In this document: positions 63,757 through 64,000 of the stretch, piece after piece
Layout of the letters: every line of letters begins with the position of its first letter
Numbering within the stretch: position 1 is the stretch's first letter
From: Phoenix dactylifera
Taxonomy: Eukaryota > Streptophyta > Magnoliopsida > Arecales > Arecaceae
DNA: 64,000 bases
Reading direction: 5' to 3'
Assembly (NCBI RefSeq): GCF_009389715.1
Contig: NC_052399.1
Location: forward strand, 15,131,646 to 15,195,645
Program-made: the position numbers and the translations under genes
Notes under the pieces: generated by a model
What the model saw: the letters and a program-made list of their open reading frames with translations, nothing else
The model's database searches: none
Told to the model about the DNA's origin: nothing

Positions 63757-64000
63757 ATGGGAGAGTTCCTCCCTATTCTTCCGATAGCTTCTGTACTCGC
63801 GGTCCTGCTGTTCTGTGGGCTGAAGGCGTTCTACTCCCTATGGTGGAAGCCCAAAGCTCTGGAGAAGCAACTAAGGGAGCAAGGCGTCCGAGGCAATCCT
63901 TACAGGATCCTCTATGGGGACACGAAAGATGAGATACGAGCCGCGAAGGAAGCATGGTCCAAGCCTATCGCTCTCACCCATCATATTGCGCCACGGGTGG
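63757..64000 (+). CDS. Cytochrome P450, CYP72A-like, N-terminal part (partial)
   Basis: The open frame from ATG at 63757 runs off the window after 81 codons. MGEFLPILPIASVLAVLLFC starts an N-terminal membrane anchor (residues about 6-25). Then WWKPKALEKQLREQGVRGNP, YRILYGDTKDE and SKPIALTHHIAPRV follow. The WxxPxxLExxLRxQGxxGNxYRxLxGD segment is characteristic of the CYP72 clan, CYP72A family. These are ER-anchored haem monooxygenases that hydroxylate terpenoids, saponin precursors, gibberellins and other molecules, using electrons from NADPH-P450 reductase. Haem-binding and I-helix parts lie beyond the window, so it cannot be said whether the gene is intact. Confidence 0.9.
   Translation, partial: MGEFLPILPIASVLAVLLFCGLKAFYSLWWKPKALEKQLREQGVRGNPYRILYGDTKDEIRAAKEAWSKPIALTHHIAPRV

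Overview
This window looks like nuclear DNA of a monocot plant, most likely a palm (Arecaceae). Genes have multi-kilobase introns. The spacers are AT-rich and full of decayed plant transposons. One repeat with a CGGTACC core, recalled rather than searched as common in palm genomes, recurs four times. The species call is an inference. No bacterial, phage, CRISPR, rRNA or canonical tRNA gene was seen.

Layout. 1-297 is the 3' end of an atypical bHLH factor (+). 298-15.5 kb is a transposon graveyard: a 329-bp TRIM element with perfect target-site duplication (TSD) (2834-3162), a decayed Ty1/copia element with both LTRs (4363-7928), two Tourist-like MITEs (8814-9090 and 13542-13992), two minus-strand LINE RNase H remnants (10.2-11.5 kb), and a hAT-type transposon with a perfect 8-bp TSD (11638-13122) that carries a kinesin-5-like fragment. 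15.5-32.3 kb holds a complete nine-exon group D MAP kinase gene with the TDY activation motif (+, 601 aa). Its introns contain a CT-rich repeat and an inverted-arm element bordered by microsatellites. 33.5-34.2 kb is a laccase pseudogene (+). 34.9-46.4 kb holds a six-exon SCP1/SSP4-like CTD phosphatase gene (-, 473 aa), with a leader that probably reaches about 50.3 kb. Its introns carry a SINE with TSD, CGGTACC repeats and a 246-bp tandem repeat. 53.1-53.8 kb is another LINE remnant. 54.4-59.6 kb is a two-exon Pollen Ole e 1-like secreted protein gene (+, 150 aa). 60.4-61.9 kb is a deleted copia element, 62.75-63.57 kb is a 5'-truncated LINE with an A-rich tail (-), and 63757 to the window end is the start of a CYP72A-type cytochrome P450 gene (+).

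The host genes do not form an operon or an obvious cluster. They are independent plant genes for transcriptional regulation, MAPK signalling, protein dephosphorylation, a cell-wall/secreted protein and oxidative metabolism. Exon boundaries were read from GT/AG sites, unbroken reading frame and remembered family sequence. They have not been checked against transcripts.
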